The notes under the pieces were generated by a model. That model ran no database searches, was not told the DNA's origin, and was given only the letters and a program-made list of their open reading frames with translations. A stretch of DNA of 64,000 nt. Source: Mesorhabditis belari. Lineage: Eukaryota; Nematoda; Chromadorea; Rhabditida; Rhabditidae. Within the stretch, counting starts at the first letter, position 1; each line of letters opens with the position of its first letter. Positions 10,790 to 19,051 of this stretch are shown one piece after another. The translations under genes were made by a program, and so were the position numbers. The stretch spans positions 434,001-498,000 of the forward strand of contig CAUEEP010000925.1 in NCBI GenBank assembly GCA_958450365.1. Reading direction: 5' to 3'.

Positions 10790-11715
10790 TATATTGGGTT
10801 GGAAAGTATGGAAAGCACGCAAATTTCCTTTGACAAATTTTACCATTATGATGAACAGAATTTTCATTTTTTGTAGAACTCTGAGGGCTACAAGGTATTA
10901 AAGTTTGAAAATCTTTTGTGGTAAAATAGCTGAAAACGGCCGGATTGAAGTTTACCTACCCGTGTTGCATCACGAAACGTCTTCTTTCTTTCAAAATATA
11001 CAGGGAAAACTTTAAAATAGATAAGCTTAAAATTTCAGCAAAGTCCATGTTTGAAACAATTAGAAAAACACTTCTTGGTGATGAATTCTGAGGACTATCA
11101 AGTATTAAAGTATCAAAACCTTTTGGTGGTAAAATAGCTGAGAACTGTCGGATTGAAGTTGACTTATGTTCACATGGCATGTAAATCTGTATTCCATCAC
11201 TAAAGTCCTTCTCTCTTTCACAATATACCGGGGAAACTTTAAAATTTCACCAAATTCCAAACAACGAGAAAAATACTCAAGAAAAGAAAGTTAGTTTATA
11301 GAAAAGCATTTGATACTGGGGCAATTCAACCAAACACAGCCGGCTGTATGCCAGAGAGTGGGCGTTTAGGCAGTTTTCAAAATCGTTAAGCTTAAAATTT
11401 CAGCAAATCTTGTGCTTCAAACAACGAGAAAAATACCGCAGAAAAGCGAGTTAGCTTGTAGAAAAGGACCTCATACTTGGGTCATTAAACCAAACATAGC
11501 CGGCTTTACGCCAGAGAGTGGGCGTTTAGACCGTTTACGCTGAGAGAACACTTATTTTGGAGATGTTTGTCCGGAGATAGTCCTAAGAATTCTACATAAA
11601 CCATGAAAATTCGAGTTATTTTAGAGGTTATTTTAAATGAGGAACTAGGAGTAAATGGGAATTTGCGAAACTGCATAATTCCCAACCGAATAGTTGAGTA
11701 AGTTTCCATTTTGTT
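10790..11715. repeat. Foldback element in kinase-FamX spacer
   Basis: The outer arms begin ATATTGGGTTGGAAAGTATG (about 10791) and end near CATAATTCCCAACCGAATAG (about 11677). Inner blocks include repeated TTCACATGGCATGTAAATC, GCCGGCTGTATGCCAGAGAG and GGCGTTTAG words. The GGTTGGAAAG/CTTCCCAACC ends resemble mariner termini, so the spacer may derive from a mariner MITE with nested duplications. No ORF of note lies inside. Confidence 0.55.
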
Positions 11716-11778
11716 GGAACTTTATACTTCTCAAATATAATAACCTAGGCAAATGAATTCATCGCTTCACTCCCTTTT
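11700..11778 (+). promoter_or_regulatory. Conserved FamX 5' leader
   Basis: The 60-80 bases before every FamX start are nearly identical on both strands: a TTTTATACTTCTCAAATATA block, AATAACCTAGGCAAATGAAT, then CTCTTCACTCCCTTTTATGCC overlapping the ATG. An ATG inside the leader (11752) is followed at once by a stop (GAATTCATCGCTTCACTCCC frame), making a tiny upstream ORF possible. The strong conservation suggests a shared promoter or 5' UTR; function is inferred. Confidence 0.4.
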
Positions 11779-13263
11779 ATGCCCACAGAAGAAAAAAACC
11801 AAAAAGAACTGATGAAACCAATTGGATTTGATGATAGAACAGAATGGGTTATGCTTGAATCTGAGGAGAAAAAATATGAAAAGAGATTCGAGGAGGGTAG
11901 ATGGGATATCAGGAATATCACTGAAATAATGCGAGACAAACTCAGAACACTAAATTCTGCTGAAAGAGAGAAATTCTTCAAAGAAGCACCAAATATTGTT
12001 TCAAGATTAAAAGAAGAAACTCAGACATTCAAAGATGCTCGTTATGTGATTGAGGAAATATTGAAGATAGAAGAAAAGAAGGAGAATCTACATGAAAAGA
12101 ATATTTATGAAATATTTGAATTGTTTGTTTTGGGAGATTTTCGAAGACAGACCTGGGAAGAAAGCTTTGCTTTTGTAAGTCTTAGAAGTCACGACGAGAT
12201 TTTTATATCAAATTTGGACAATTGGCGGAGTTGTGAGGATCGGATTAACCGTTTGAAACAGATAAAAAGAGAGAAATACACAACAAATTTCTATTTTCGA
12301 TGTTTTATTTCTCAATTGACTGGTGAGGGATGGATTCATATAGAAAAGGATTGGTTTGTAAGTGAAGACTTCAAATTATGGAAAGAAATGCCGGGACAAT
12401 GGGTAGTCAATCCGAGAGCTGAAATCTGGAGCTATGAAATTACAAATAAAGACAAAAAACGGGAATTGTTTCGTTTCTCCCATTACAAACAAATCCCGCC
12501 CGGACGAATAATTAAGGCATTTAAAAAACAACAAAAAAGAATGGAAAAGATCATAAAATTACACTTGAAATATCTGATTCCAATAGAAGATTCGGAAAAG
12601 AATAATGTTCCATTCAATATTGAATCACTTCTCGATGAATCTTCTGAGTCTAAAAGATCTTCGGACACTGAACCTGACAAAGAATTCGAATCTTCTTATC
12701 AGCCCCATCCCTTCCCCCACTATTTATTCCAATTAAGAAATCCTCCTCGTTCAATTTGTCAAAAGAATCATTCAGGGGAATGTCAAATGGATGGGTTTAA
12801 AAAGATGAAGAGATGGCTTTCAGAGTTACCTAAAGCATGGCACCTTGCAGTATGTAGTGAAATCACGGAAAATGAGGTTTTGCTTCTGGAAAGTTACATG
12901 AATTGTATAAGATCTGATAGAGATTTGACTTTTCGTCTCAAGAAACATCCATTTCTATTTCTTTGCTGTCAAAATCTCTTAGATATTCCATTTTTGATTC
13001 TTTTGGATCATCCAAATAATTATGAAAATGGGGAAAGTATTCTTGGATTGGATTTCGAGGAAAAACTTCATAAAGTTGATGTTGGAGTATTAAGAGGATA
13101 CTTTCAAGAGTCAATGCTCAAAGAGAGGGTCTATGCCTTGATGAATCTTCATGAATTGACACCCTGTATCCGCCTGATTGATCATCAAGGGAAACCAAAA
13201 ACAGAATGGCTTGACTTTGAGCAAGTACCGTATTCGGCTTCCTTTCGGGTTCCTATTCACTGA
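11779..13263 (+). CDS. FamX copy 2, intact 494-aa protein of unknown function
   Basis: A single open frame of 494 codons with no introns. Conserved blocks in order: KPIGFDDRTEWV (about 12-24), RDKLRTLNSAEREKFFKEAP (about 54-73), TFKDARYVIEEIL, YEIFELFVLGDF (about 110), TNFYFRCFISQLTGEGWIH (about 170-188), FSHYKQIPPGRI, PIEDSEKNNVPFNIESLL (about 273-290), HPFPHYLFQLRNPP, a Cys/His cluster ICQKNHSGECQMDGF (about 330-344), FLFLCCQNLLDIPFLILLDH, NYENGESILG and IRLIDHQGKPKTEWL. No signal peptide. The C-terminus ends FRVPIH, whereas related copies continue SYSQFTNQQ; a small indel near 13240 shifts the frame. It follows kinase K2 on the same strand. I do not recognise the family; C-x3-H-x3-C might bind metal. 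Confidence 0.9.
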   Translation: MPTEEKNQKELMKPIGFDDRTEWVMLESEEKKYEKRFEEGRWDIRNITEIMRDKLRTLNSAEREKFFKEAPNIVSRLKEETQTFKDARYVIEEILKIEEKKENLHEKNIYEIFELFVLGDFRRQTWEESFAFVSLRSHDEIFISNLDNWRSCEDRINRLKQIKREKYTTNFYFRCFISQLTGEGWIHIEKDWFVSEDFKLWKEMPGQWVVNPRAEIWSYEITNKDKKRELFRFSHYKQIPPGRIIKAFKKQQKRMEKIIKLHLKYLIPIEDSEKNNVPFNIESLLDESSESKRSSDTEPDKEFESSYQPHPFPHYLFQLRNPPRSICQKNHSGECQMDGFKKMKRWLSELPKAWHLAVCSEITENEVLLLESYMNCIRSDRDLTFRLKKHPFLFLCCQNLLDIPFLILLDHPNNYENGESILGLDFEEKLHKVDVGVLRGYFQESMLKERVYALMNLHELTPCIRLIDHQGKPKTEWLDFEQVPYSASFRVPIH

Positions 13264-13545
13264 CCAACAGGAGAAGCTAGACTTAGTAGTTGAAGATAAA
13301 GAACTTACTAAAAAAGAAGGACAAGGAAAAAATGCTTATTGCTCTGTATCCTAGCCGTAGTCGACCCGACTTCACAATTTCCGGAGTTTTTATTTTACTA
13401 GTCCAATTTTTGAACTCTTTCCGTCTATATGGAAATTATTTTTTTAGGTGAATAAAATAGCTATCTAAATAAAACGTCCTTCATCCTTGAAATTTTCTCA
13501 AAAACGTACTTTCTGCCCCCTCTCAGTAACAAATGCAAGAGACAG
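13264..13545 (+). repeat. FamX 3' tail with latent hydrophobic frame
   Basis: The DNA after the FamX stop is conserved among copies. Read in the frame ending at the TAG near 13400, it encodes a hydrophobic stretch LLLCILAVVD followed by QFPEFLFY, the same tail that is in frame in the 523-aa copy at 19052. The remainder resembles the R1-side 3' flank (CTTTCTGCCCCCTCTCAGTA near 13508). Confidence 0.5.
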
Positions 13546-13605
13546 AATGCACATCCCAGTATGTAATGAAATACCGGAAAATGAAGTTTTGGTTTTGGAG
13601 AGTTA

Positions 13606-14894
13606 CAGTACTGGACAATGAAATATCATATTTGAAAAACGATCGTCACTTTCGGGCGTCTGTAACTTCCTTGTCTTTGAGTTTAAACTATTAGTGTTAT
13701 ACATTTTCTGAAAGCTCTTTTCAAGGGCTACACAATGGTAATATTAATATTTAGAAATATGGTATTTTTTTGACGCATTTCAGCGCGCACAAGATGGGAT
13801 ACTCAAAATTGTTGATTTTCAAAGCCGTTTTTCTTTATGATAGAGTGCTGGAATCGCTCTGAAACTATGATTTTCGGAATCTACGCAAAAATTTACCTTA
13901 GAATCATCAATATTTGTAAAATTTTATCACAGTTTCATAGCGAAAAAAAACCACATTTGCCAAATTCTCACTTCTTGAGCGGTCAAGCGAGGAAGAAGCT
14001 GGAAAACAAATATTTAACAAAAATGTAGTTAAATTAAAAAGTAACAAAAACAGTAACAATAATGAGAAAACCCCAGAGCACACAATGGGCTTTCAGTATT
14101 TAGTAGCAAATCCTTTAGCGTCGATTACAGCTTGACATCGCCGAGGCATTGAATCAAGAAGATTAGTGATGAAGCTGACGGCGATTGAATTCCAAGCCTG
14201 CTCCAATTGTGCAAACCTCTCATCGGCATTGCCGGCTTTGAGATTCTTAGTTCGTCGCTCAAGTTTCGACTTTTCGAACTTTAGATCGTTATAGAAATCT
14301 GGAGTCAACCGACTGAGAGACGGTAAACTGTTCCGATAACTGGTTCTGGCTAAGACCTTGCTTTTTGCCGTTAAGGATTGCTTGTTGTGTAAGCACATGA
14401 AGATCCTTGCATCCTCGTTGCGTTTCCATTGCTCCTAAAAACAGTAATTATTATCATTTTACCCAAGGCAAAGAAAGAAAAACATTCAAAGTTGCACGCA
14501 ACACAATTTTTGTGAAGAACCGCTCAGGAAGTGAGAATTTGGCAAATGTGGTTTTTTTCGCTATGAAACTGTGATAAAATTTTACAAATATTGATGATTC
14601 TAAGGTAAATTTTTGCGTAGATTCCGAAAATCATAGTTTCAGAGCGATTCCAGCACTCTATCATAAAGAAAAACGGCTTTGAAAATCAACAATTTTGAGT
14701 ATCCCATCTTGTGCGCGCTGAAATGCGTCAAAAAATACCATATTTCTAAATATTAATATTACCATTGTGTAGCCCTTGAAAAGAGCTTTCAGAAAATGTA
14801 TAACACTAATAGTTTAAACTCAAAGACAAGGAAGTTACAGACGCCCGAAAGTGACGATCGTTTTTCAAATATGATATTTCATTGTCCAGTACTG
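13606..14894 (-). mobile_element. Tc1-like transposon with about 375-bp terminal inverted repeats
   Basis: The ends CAGTACTGGACAATGAAATA (13606) and its reverse complement (ending 14894) are flanked by TA on both sides, the normal Tc1/mariner target duplication. The inverted repeats run to about 13982 and from about 14521 and are almost identical, so the insertion is fairly young. The interior keeps only the C-terminal part of a transposase, so the element is non-autonomous. Confidence 0.9.
14093..14398 (-). pseudogene. C-terminal remnant of Tc1-like transposase
   Basis: A 101-codon open segment ends with the typical Tc1 C-terminus: EQAWNSIAVSFITNLLDSMP, then RRCQAVIDAKGFATKY. The DNA-binding helix-turn-helix domains and the catalytic DDE region are absent. 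It lies centrally between the inverted repeats of the 13606-14894 element. Confidence 0.8.
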
Positions 14895-15224
14895 TACATG
14901 AATTGTATGAGATCTGATAGAGATTTGACTTTTCGTCTCATGAAACGTCCATTTCTATTTCTTTGCTGTCAAAATCTCTTAAATATCCCATTCTTGATTC
15001 TCTTGGATCATCCAAATAATTATGAAAATGGGGAAAGTATTTCTGGATTTGATTTGAAGATGAAACTTTATCATATTGATGTTGGAGTATTGAGAGAATA
15101 CTTTCAAGAGTCAAAGTTCAATGATAGCGTCTATGCTTTAATCAAGACTGACAGATATACACTCCACATCCGCCTGATTGAAAACAGAATGGTTTTGGTT
15201 TGAGGCCATGCACGAATTCCGAGC

Positions 15225-15520
15225 TATTAGCCCACTAGCCAACAGGAGGCTAGAATCGGTAGTTGAAGATAAAGAAGTTACTAAAAAAAGAAAGCAAAGA
15301 AAAAGAGCTTATTGTTCTCTATCCGAACCCTAATCTTCTTAACTTCACAATTTCCCTCATCCGCTTAACCGATTATCAAGGAAATCCTAAAACAAAATGG
15401 TTTGAAAATGAACTGAAGATAGAAAGAAAAAGAAAAAATGCTCATTGCTCTGTACCCTAGCCGTAGTCTTCCCGACTTCCCGACAATTTCCAGAGCTTTT
15501 ATTTTACTAGTCCAATTTTT
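15225..15520 (+). pseudogene. Duplicated FamX 3'-end fragments
   Basis: Two partial copies of the FamX C-terminus follow copy 3. At 15237-15320 is a TNQQ-like/VVEDKEVTKK segment. At 15355-15460 is a second piece reading IRLTDYQGNPKTKWFE and then KERKRKNAHCSVP, ending where other FamX copies end (compare 39153). The DNA continues into the conserved tail (AGCCGTAGTCTTCCCGACTT). This looks like a local rearrangement or slippage duplication of the gene's end. Confidence 0.6.
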
Positions 15521-15559
15521 GAATTCGACCTGTCTTAATGCCACTTGTTTTTTTCCTTT

Positions 15560-16370
15560 TCTTCGAATGAATCAAGGATTTATTCAAATAGAACATGGAA
15601 ATGTTCCCAAAACCCACCATGAAACGTTCTTTGTGCCCCCTCTCAGTAATAAATGCAATTTTCAGATCAACACACACAAATAACAGAAATCAGGTTTTCA
15701 CCAAAAGGGGAATTGTGATGAAACTTTTATAATCTTCATAAACATTTTCAGACTTATTCTGGAAAATTAAGCATGGCCATGTTTAATGTTTCCAAACCTG
15801 GGTACTACTTAGTTTTAGGTTTTCCACTATTTTCTCTCACTTCCAAACGGATTTCTGTTTCTTTTTTGTTCTGTAGATATTCATTCACATCCATAGTTAA
15901 ATAAATTTATTATTCTCATTAATATGTTATTACTAAACGCACGAAAAGAGAAAAGTTTGTAAAATTCACAAATGTACTAAAAATGATGAGAAAAAAGAAT
16001 GATTACCAATAAATGAAGGAAACCCGTAAATGGAAGGAAACGATAACAGGAGAACCGGTGTTTTATAAAAAGGGGAAAAATGGGGAAGAGGGGGGGGGGG
16101 GGGGTTTTTTTTGGGGTGGGGGGGAAGGGGGGGGTCCTCTTTCTCAAAACCCCCTTTTTTTGGGTAGAAAAATTATTTTTTGTTATATTTTTTTAGAAAC
16201 TTTTCTGGGGGGGGGGGGGGGGGGGGAGGGGGGGGGGGGGGGGGGGGGAGGCCGATTAAAATGTAGGAATTGAGGACATTGAAGAGGGAGTTGACGAGAC
16301 AAGGCACTCACGATCCTCGTCACCTTGATCGGAGAGGCCGGAGGAAAGCTTCGAGACGATTACCTGCAAA
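15560..16370 (-). repeat. R1 repeat, inverted copy with a disrupted centre
   Basis: Bases 15600-16045 follow R1 in reverse orientation (TAATATGTTATTACTAAACG, CAATAAATGAAGGAAACCCG, GGAGAACCGGTG). Bases 16257-16366 resume with the exon-B reverse complement (GGAGGAAAGCTTCGAGACGA). The 350 or so bases expected between them are replaced by low-complexity G/T sequence (16075-16255). Confidence 0.6.
16075..16255. other. Poly-G low-complexity block, probable sequence artefact
   Basis: Several G runs of 8-24 bases, broken by single A or T bases, with only a few T/A-rich words between them. It lies exactly where an R1 copy should continue, and the sequence on its left degrades gradually (GTGTTTTATAAAAAGGGGAA). 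This is what poor read tails or a badly filled gap look like. The glycine-rich ORF across it should not be believed. Confidence 0.6.
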
Positions 16371-16425
16371 TGGGAATTTTTGATGGCAAAATTGTGGCGA
16401 TTCCAGTTTATACTTTCTATTTTTT

Positions 16426-16644
16426 CTAAAACAAGCCAGTTCGGAAAGCTTGGTAGAAATTGTCTCTTTCAGCAGAATTTAGTTTATCTCGCATCATTCC
16501 CGGACTGTATTCCTCAATGAACAACTTCAAATCATATTTGCCATTATGTGTAAAGCGTAGTGAGTTTAGTGTAGAGCAAGCAAGCTTCGAAACATGCGGT
16601 CTAGTATTATCGTGTTGAAGAATAATTTTTCTCTTTCTCCCCAT
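16426..16644 (-). pseudogene. Chimeric debris: mariner transposase fragment joined to FamX fragment
   Basis: On the minus strand, 16560-16644 encodes KIILQHDNTRPHVSK, which matches the region of the second catalytic aspartate in mariner transposases (QHDNARPH). About 16435-16510 encodes MMRDKLNSAERDNFYQ, the FamX N-terminal block. Both are short, and they are fused by rearrangement; neither is functional. Confidence 0.55.
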
Positions 16645-16888
16645 CCTTCAACTTCTTCGGGAGTGAAACTTTGAAATTCTCTATCTCAAATTTTACCCAC
16701 ACTTTCCTTGTAGTTATCATCTTCGTTACGTCAGTATCTGACGGCGTTAGCAATTTTTCAACTTTTCCGGGGCTATCTTCAACCTCCAAATCTCGAATAA
16801 GCTTAAACGAACTTTCCTCAAATACTAGGCCACTATTTAGAGCTTTAGTCATTTGGGCTTTAGCACGAGTTATCAACTTCTTTGCCAT
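16607..16888 (-). other. Unrecognised 93-codon ORF
   Basis: The minus-strand ORF has protein-like composition (KKLITRAKAQMTKALN at the start, VWVKFEIENFKVSLPKKL later) and its tail overlaps the mariner-like fragment. It might be part of an older mariner or a captured exon. There is no splice or neighbour support. Confidence 0.2.
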
Positions 16889-16939
16889 TGCGAACCTTCC
16901 CTTGAGTAACTACCCGGCCTGCATGTAAGAAATTATGTA

Positions 16940-17059
16940 TACCGTATTTTCTGTAATAGTAGTGCGGTCTATAATAGTAGTGCAGTCTGTAATAGTAGTG
17001 CAGGCTGAAGGGGGGTTGAAAAAATAGTAGTGCGCACTACTATTACAGAAAATACGGTA
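16940..17059. mobile_element. 120-bp hairpin MITE with internal tandem repeat
   Basis: The ends TACCGTATTTTCTGTAATAG and CTATTACAGAAAATACGGTA are perfect inverted repeats of about 27 bp including TA. The left half contains three near-identical units of about 18 bp (GTCTGTAATAGTAGTGCA type). The whole folds into one hairpin. Confidence 0.75.
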
Positions 17060-17251
17060 ACTGAAAGATTATGACTAGAAAGTTATTCATTTACATACAA
17101 AAACAGTTTTGTATTAATCGGATATATCCCAGGGAATCTGAGTTTTCTTCATTAGCTGTTTAACTTTCTTTTAATGTAAAATTCTTTTAAAATGTAAATA
17201 ATTTAACGGAGATCTAACTAGAATTGGTTCAATTTTGGCGTTTTTTAGGTA

Positions 17252-17440
17252 TGTTACGTCCGATCTAGAGTGAATTAAGGTCAAACGTTCGATCAAGAAT
17301 CAGGCCGATCACACTCTAAATCAGACGTCCAATCCAGACTTAGATTTAGAGTGATCGGCTTGAATCTAGATCGGGCGTTTGGCCTCACTTCAGTCTAGAT
17401 CGGACGTCCGATTGGACGGATTTCTAGATAGGACGTAACA
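17252..17440. mobile_element. 189-bp inverted-repeat MITE
   Basis: Starts TGTTACGTCCGATCTAG and ends CTAGATAGGACGTAACA. The interior keeps several related GATCGGACGTCCGAT-like words in both orientations and a palindromic CTCTAAATCAGACG / TTAGATTTAGAGTGAT core. No coding. It lies about 80 bases past the donor of the carboxypeptidase exon, i.e. in that gene's presumed first intron. Confidence 0.7.
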
Positions 17441-17518
17441 TGACAATGAAGAACAATGTAAAATCGAACCAAATAGTAATCGTAACCAAGCAACAATCAT
17501 ACCCCACCAAAAGCTCAC

Positions 17519-17679
17519 CAATAATACAAGCTTTTTGTCGGATTTATATCAACATATCCGGAATATTGCTTGAATGGGAGATTTCCTTTGAAATTCGGCA
17601 AACTCGTGATCCGCTCGTTCTCCGGAGCCGATCTGGTCAAACAAAATAAGAACCCAAGTAGGAAAATGAGAGTTTTCAT
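17519..17679 (-). CDS. Orphan first exon of a serine carboxypeptidase (S10, cathepsin A-like)
   Basis: Minus-strand ATG at 17679 opens a signal peptide (MKTLIFLLGFLFCLTRSA), then a pro-segment with ERITSLPNFKGNL, then FKQYSGYVDINPTKSLYYW. The motif (F)KQYSGY(V/L)...(L)HYW is the conserved N-terminus of secreted or lysosomal serine carboxypeptidases. The exon ends inside the Trp codon at a canonical donor (TATTATTG then GTGAGC at 17518-17513). The next exons, which should carry the WLNGGPGCSS-type block, are not visible downstream before the MITEs and the FamX debris. So the gene is truncated here, or it resumes outside the readable part (the poly-G block lies 1.3 kb further on). Confidence 0.7.
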
Positions 17680-18110
17680 AACTAAAGCTCTTTTAAACTA
17701 TAAAACAAACACAGTTTAGTTTAAAGTTTGAAAATCGGAATGAATCCAAAAGCTGAATATTTTCTTATCACTGTGTTCATTGCATCAAATTCGTTTCCCG
17801 ATTTTACAAGCCCCGTCACTTCAGACTGAAAAAAGCGATTACAATTCCAAACATTCTGGACTGAAAAGACTTTAACTTGGCTTGAATTGACTTGCTTTGA
17901 CTTGACCAGCTCATAGCAAAACTTTAAAAACTACAATAATTTTAGCTTTGAAATACTATGCTCGCAACCAAACTTGGTAGAAAATTGAGCAATTGGTGGA
18001 TACAAAGCGGCGAAAATGAGTCCTTTACGTTGGCGATAATGAAATCGAACTTCATGGTACTTTAATTTACAGAGTATACAAAAAGTGTGTATAGGTTTTC
18101 TAACTATCAT
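17680..18110. other. No feature seen
   Basis: AT-rich DNA upstream of the carboxypeptidase start, without coding or clear repeats. If the exon is part of a live gene, its promoter would lie here. Confidence 0.35.
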
Positions 18111-18114
18111 GCTT

Positions 18115-19040
18115 CTTTCCTTTCAGCAATTCAGATTCACAGAGCAATTCACAGAGCTAAAATGTGACCAAAGCTCATGTAAACGTAAGGGAAAGGTACC
18201 GTCCTGAAGCAAAGTTTCCCAACTATCACATCCAACTCCCGAAAACACAGCTCAGCACTCAATTGTTTTGATATTTCTCCATTTTTATGAATACACCGGT
18301 TCTCCTGTTATTGTTTCCTTCCCTTTTACGGGTTTCCTTCATTTATTGGTGCTCATTCTTTCTTTTCTCATCGTTGTTTGTAAATTTGTGAATTTTACAA
18401 ACTTCGGTTTTTTTTCTGCGTTTAGTAATAACATATCAATGAGAATAATGAATTTATTGACTATGGATGTAAATGAATATCTACAGAATGAAAAAGAAAC
18501 AGAAATCCGTTTAAAATTGAGAGAAAATAGTGGAAAAACTAAAATGAATTAATAACTAGGTTTGAGCACATTGGCCATGTTTCATCTTTTATAATAAGTT
18601 TGAAAATGTTTATGAAGATTTTAAAAGTTTGATTCCAATTCTCCTTTTGGTGAAAATCTGGTTTCTCTTATTTCTGTGTGTTCATCAGAAAATCGAATTC
18701 ACTACTGACAGGGGGCACAAAGAACGTTTTATGGTGAGTTTTGGGAACATCTTTTAGAATAAAATGATGATTTTGAAAATTTTTATGAAAATTATAAAAG
18801 TTTGAATCCAATTCTCCAATTCTCCTCTTGGTGAAAATCTGGTTTAGAAGCTTTCTCTTATTTGTGTGCGTTAATCTGAAAATCGCATTTATTTCTGAGA
18901 GGGGGCCGAAAATACGTTTTATGGTGGGTTTCGTGAACATTGCAAGAATGAGAAACGTGCAAAACGGAAAAATTTCGATAAATACTTTATTCATTTGAAG
19001 AAGAAGAAAGAAAACAAGTGGCATAAAGATGGATCGAGTT
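18115..19040 (+). repeat. R1 repeat, copy beside FamX copy 4
   Basis: Shares GAATACACCGGTTCTCCTGT, TTACGGGTTTCCTTCATTTA, TAATAACATATCAATGAGAA and the GTGTGTTCATCAGAAAATCG tail with other R1 copies. The distal block (about 18600-18760) is partly duplicated at 18770-18920. It ends directly at the 3' end of the minus-strand FamX gene. Confidence 0.6.
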
Positions 19041-19051
19041 TAGAAATTCTA

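Larger units (their letters stand above)
13546..15200 (+). pseudogene. FamX copy 3, 3' half only, split by a Tc1-like element
   Basis: The FamX segment starts abruptly at the HIPVC region (13548) and runs to GAGAGT at 13603. It resumes exactly at 14895 with ACATGAATTGTATGAGATCTG, so the transposon at 13606-14894 interrupts what was continuous coding at the conserved ESYMNCIRSDRDLTF segment. The downstream part keeps FLFLCCQNLLNIPFLILLDH, NYENGESISG and the DVGVLREYFQES block. It then loses the YQGNPKTEW segment and ends at 15203 in a changed frame. There is no N-terminal two thirds, no kinase upstream and no FamX leader, so this was a partial tandem copy before the insertion. Confidence 0.85.

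Noticed and set aside
12483..12680. Antisense ORFs inside FamX genes (also at 31718, 39855, 49499, 59929, 48637, 60790)
   Set aside because: They recur at the same positions in every FamX copy because the sense sequence is conserved, and show no independent signal.
16013..16273. 86-codon glycine-rich ORF
   Set aside because: It is the translation of the poly-G block, which is probably an artefact.
16940..17059. CRISPR-like array from the short repeated units
   Set aside because: Three head-to-tail units without spacers inside a TA-flanked hairpin; a MITE explains it.
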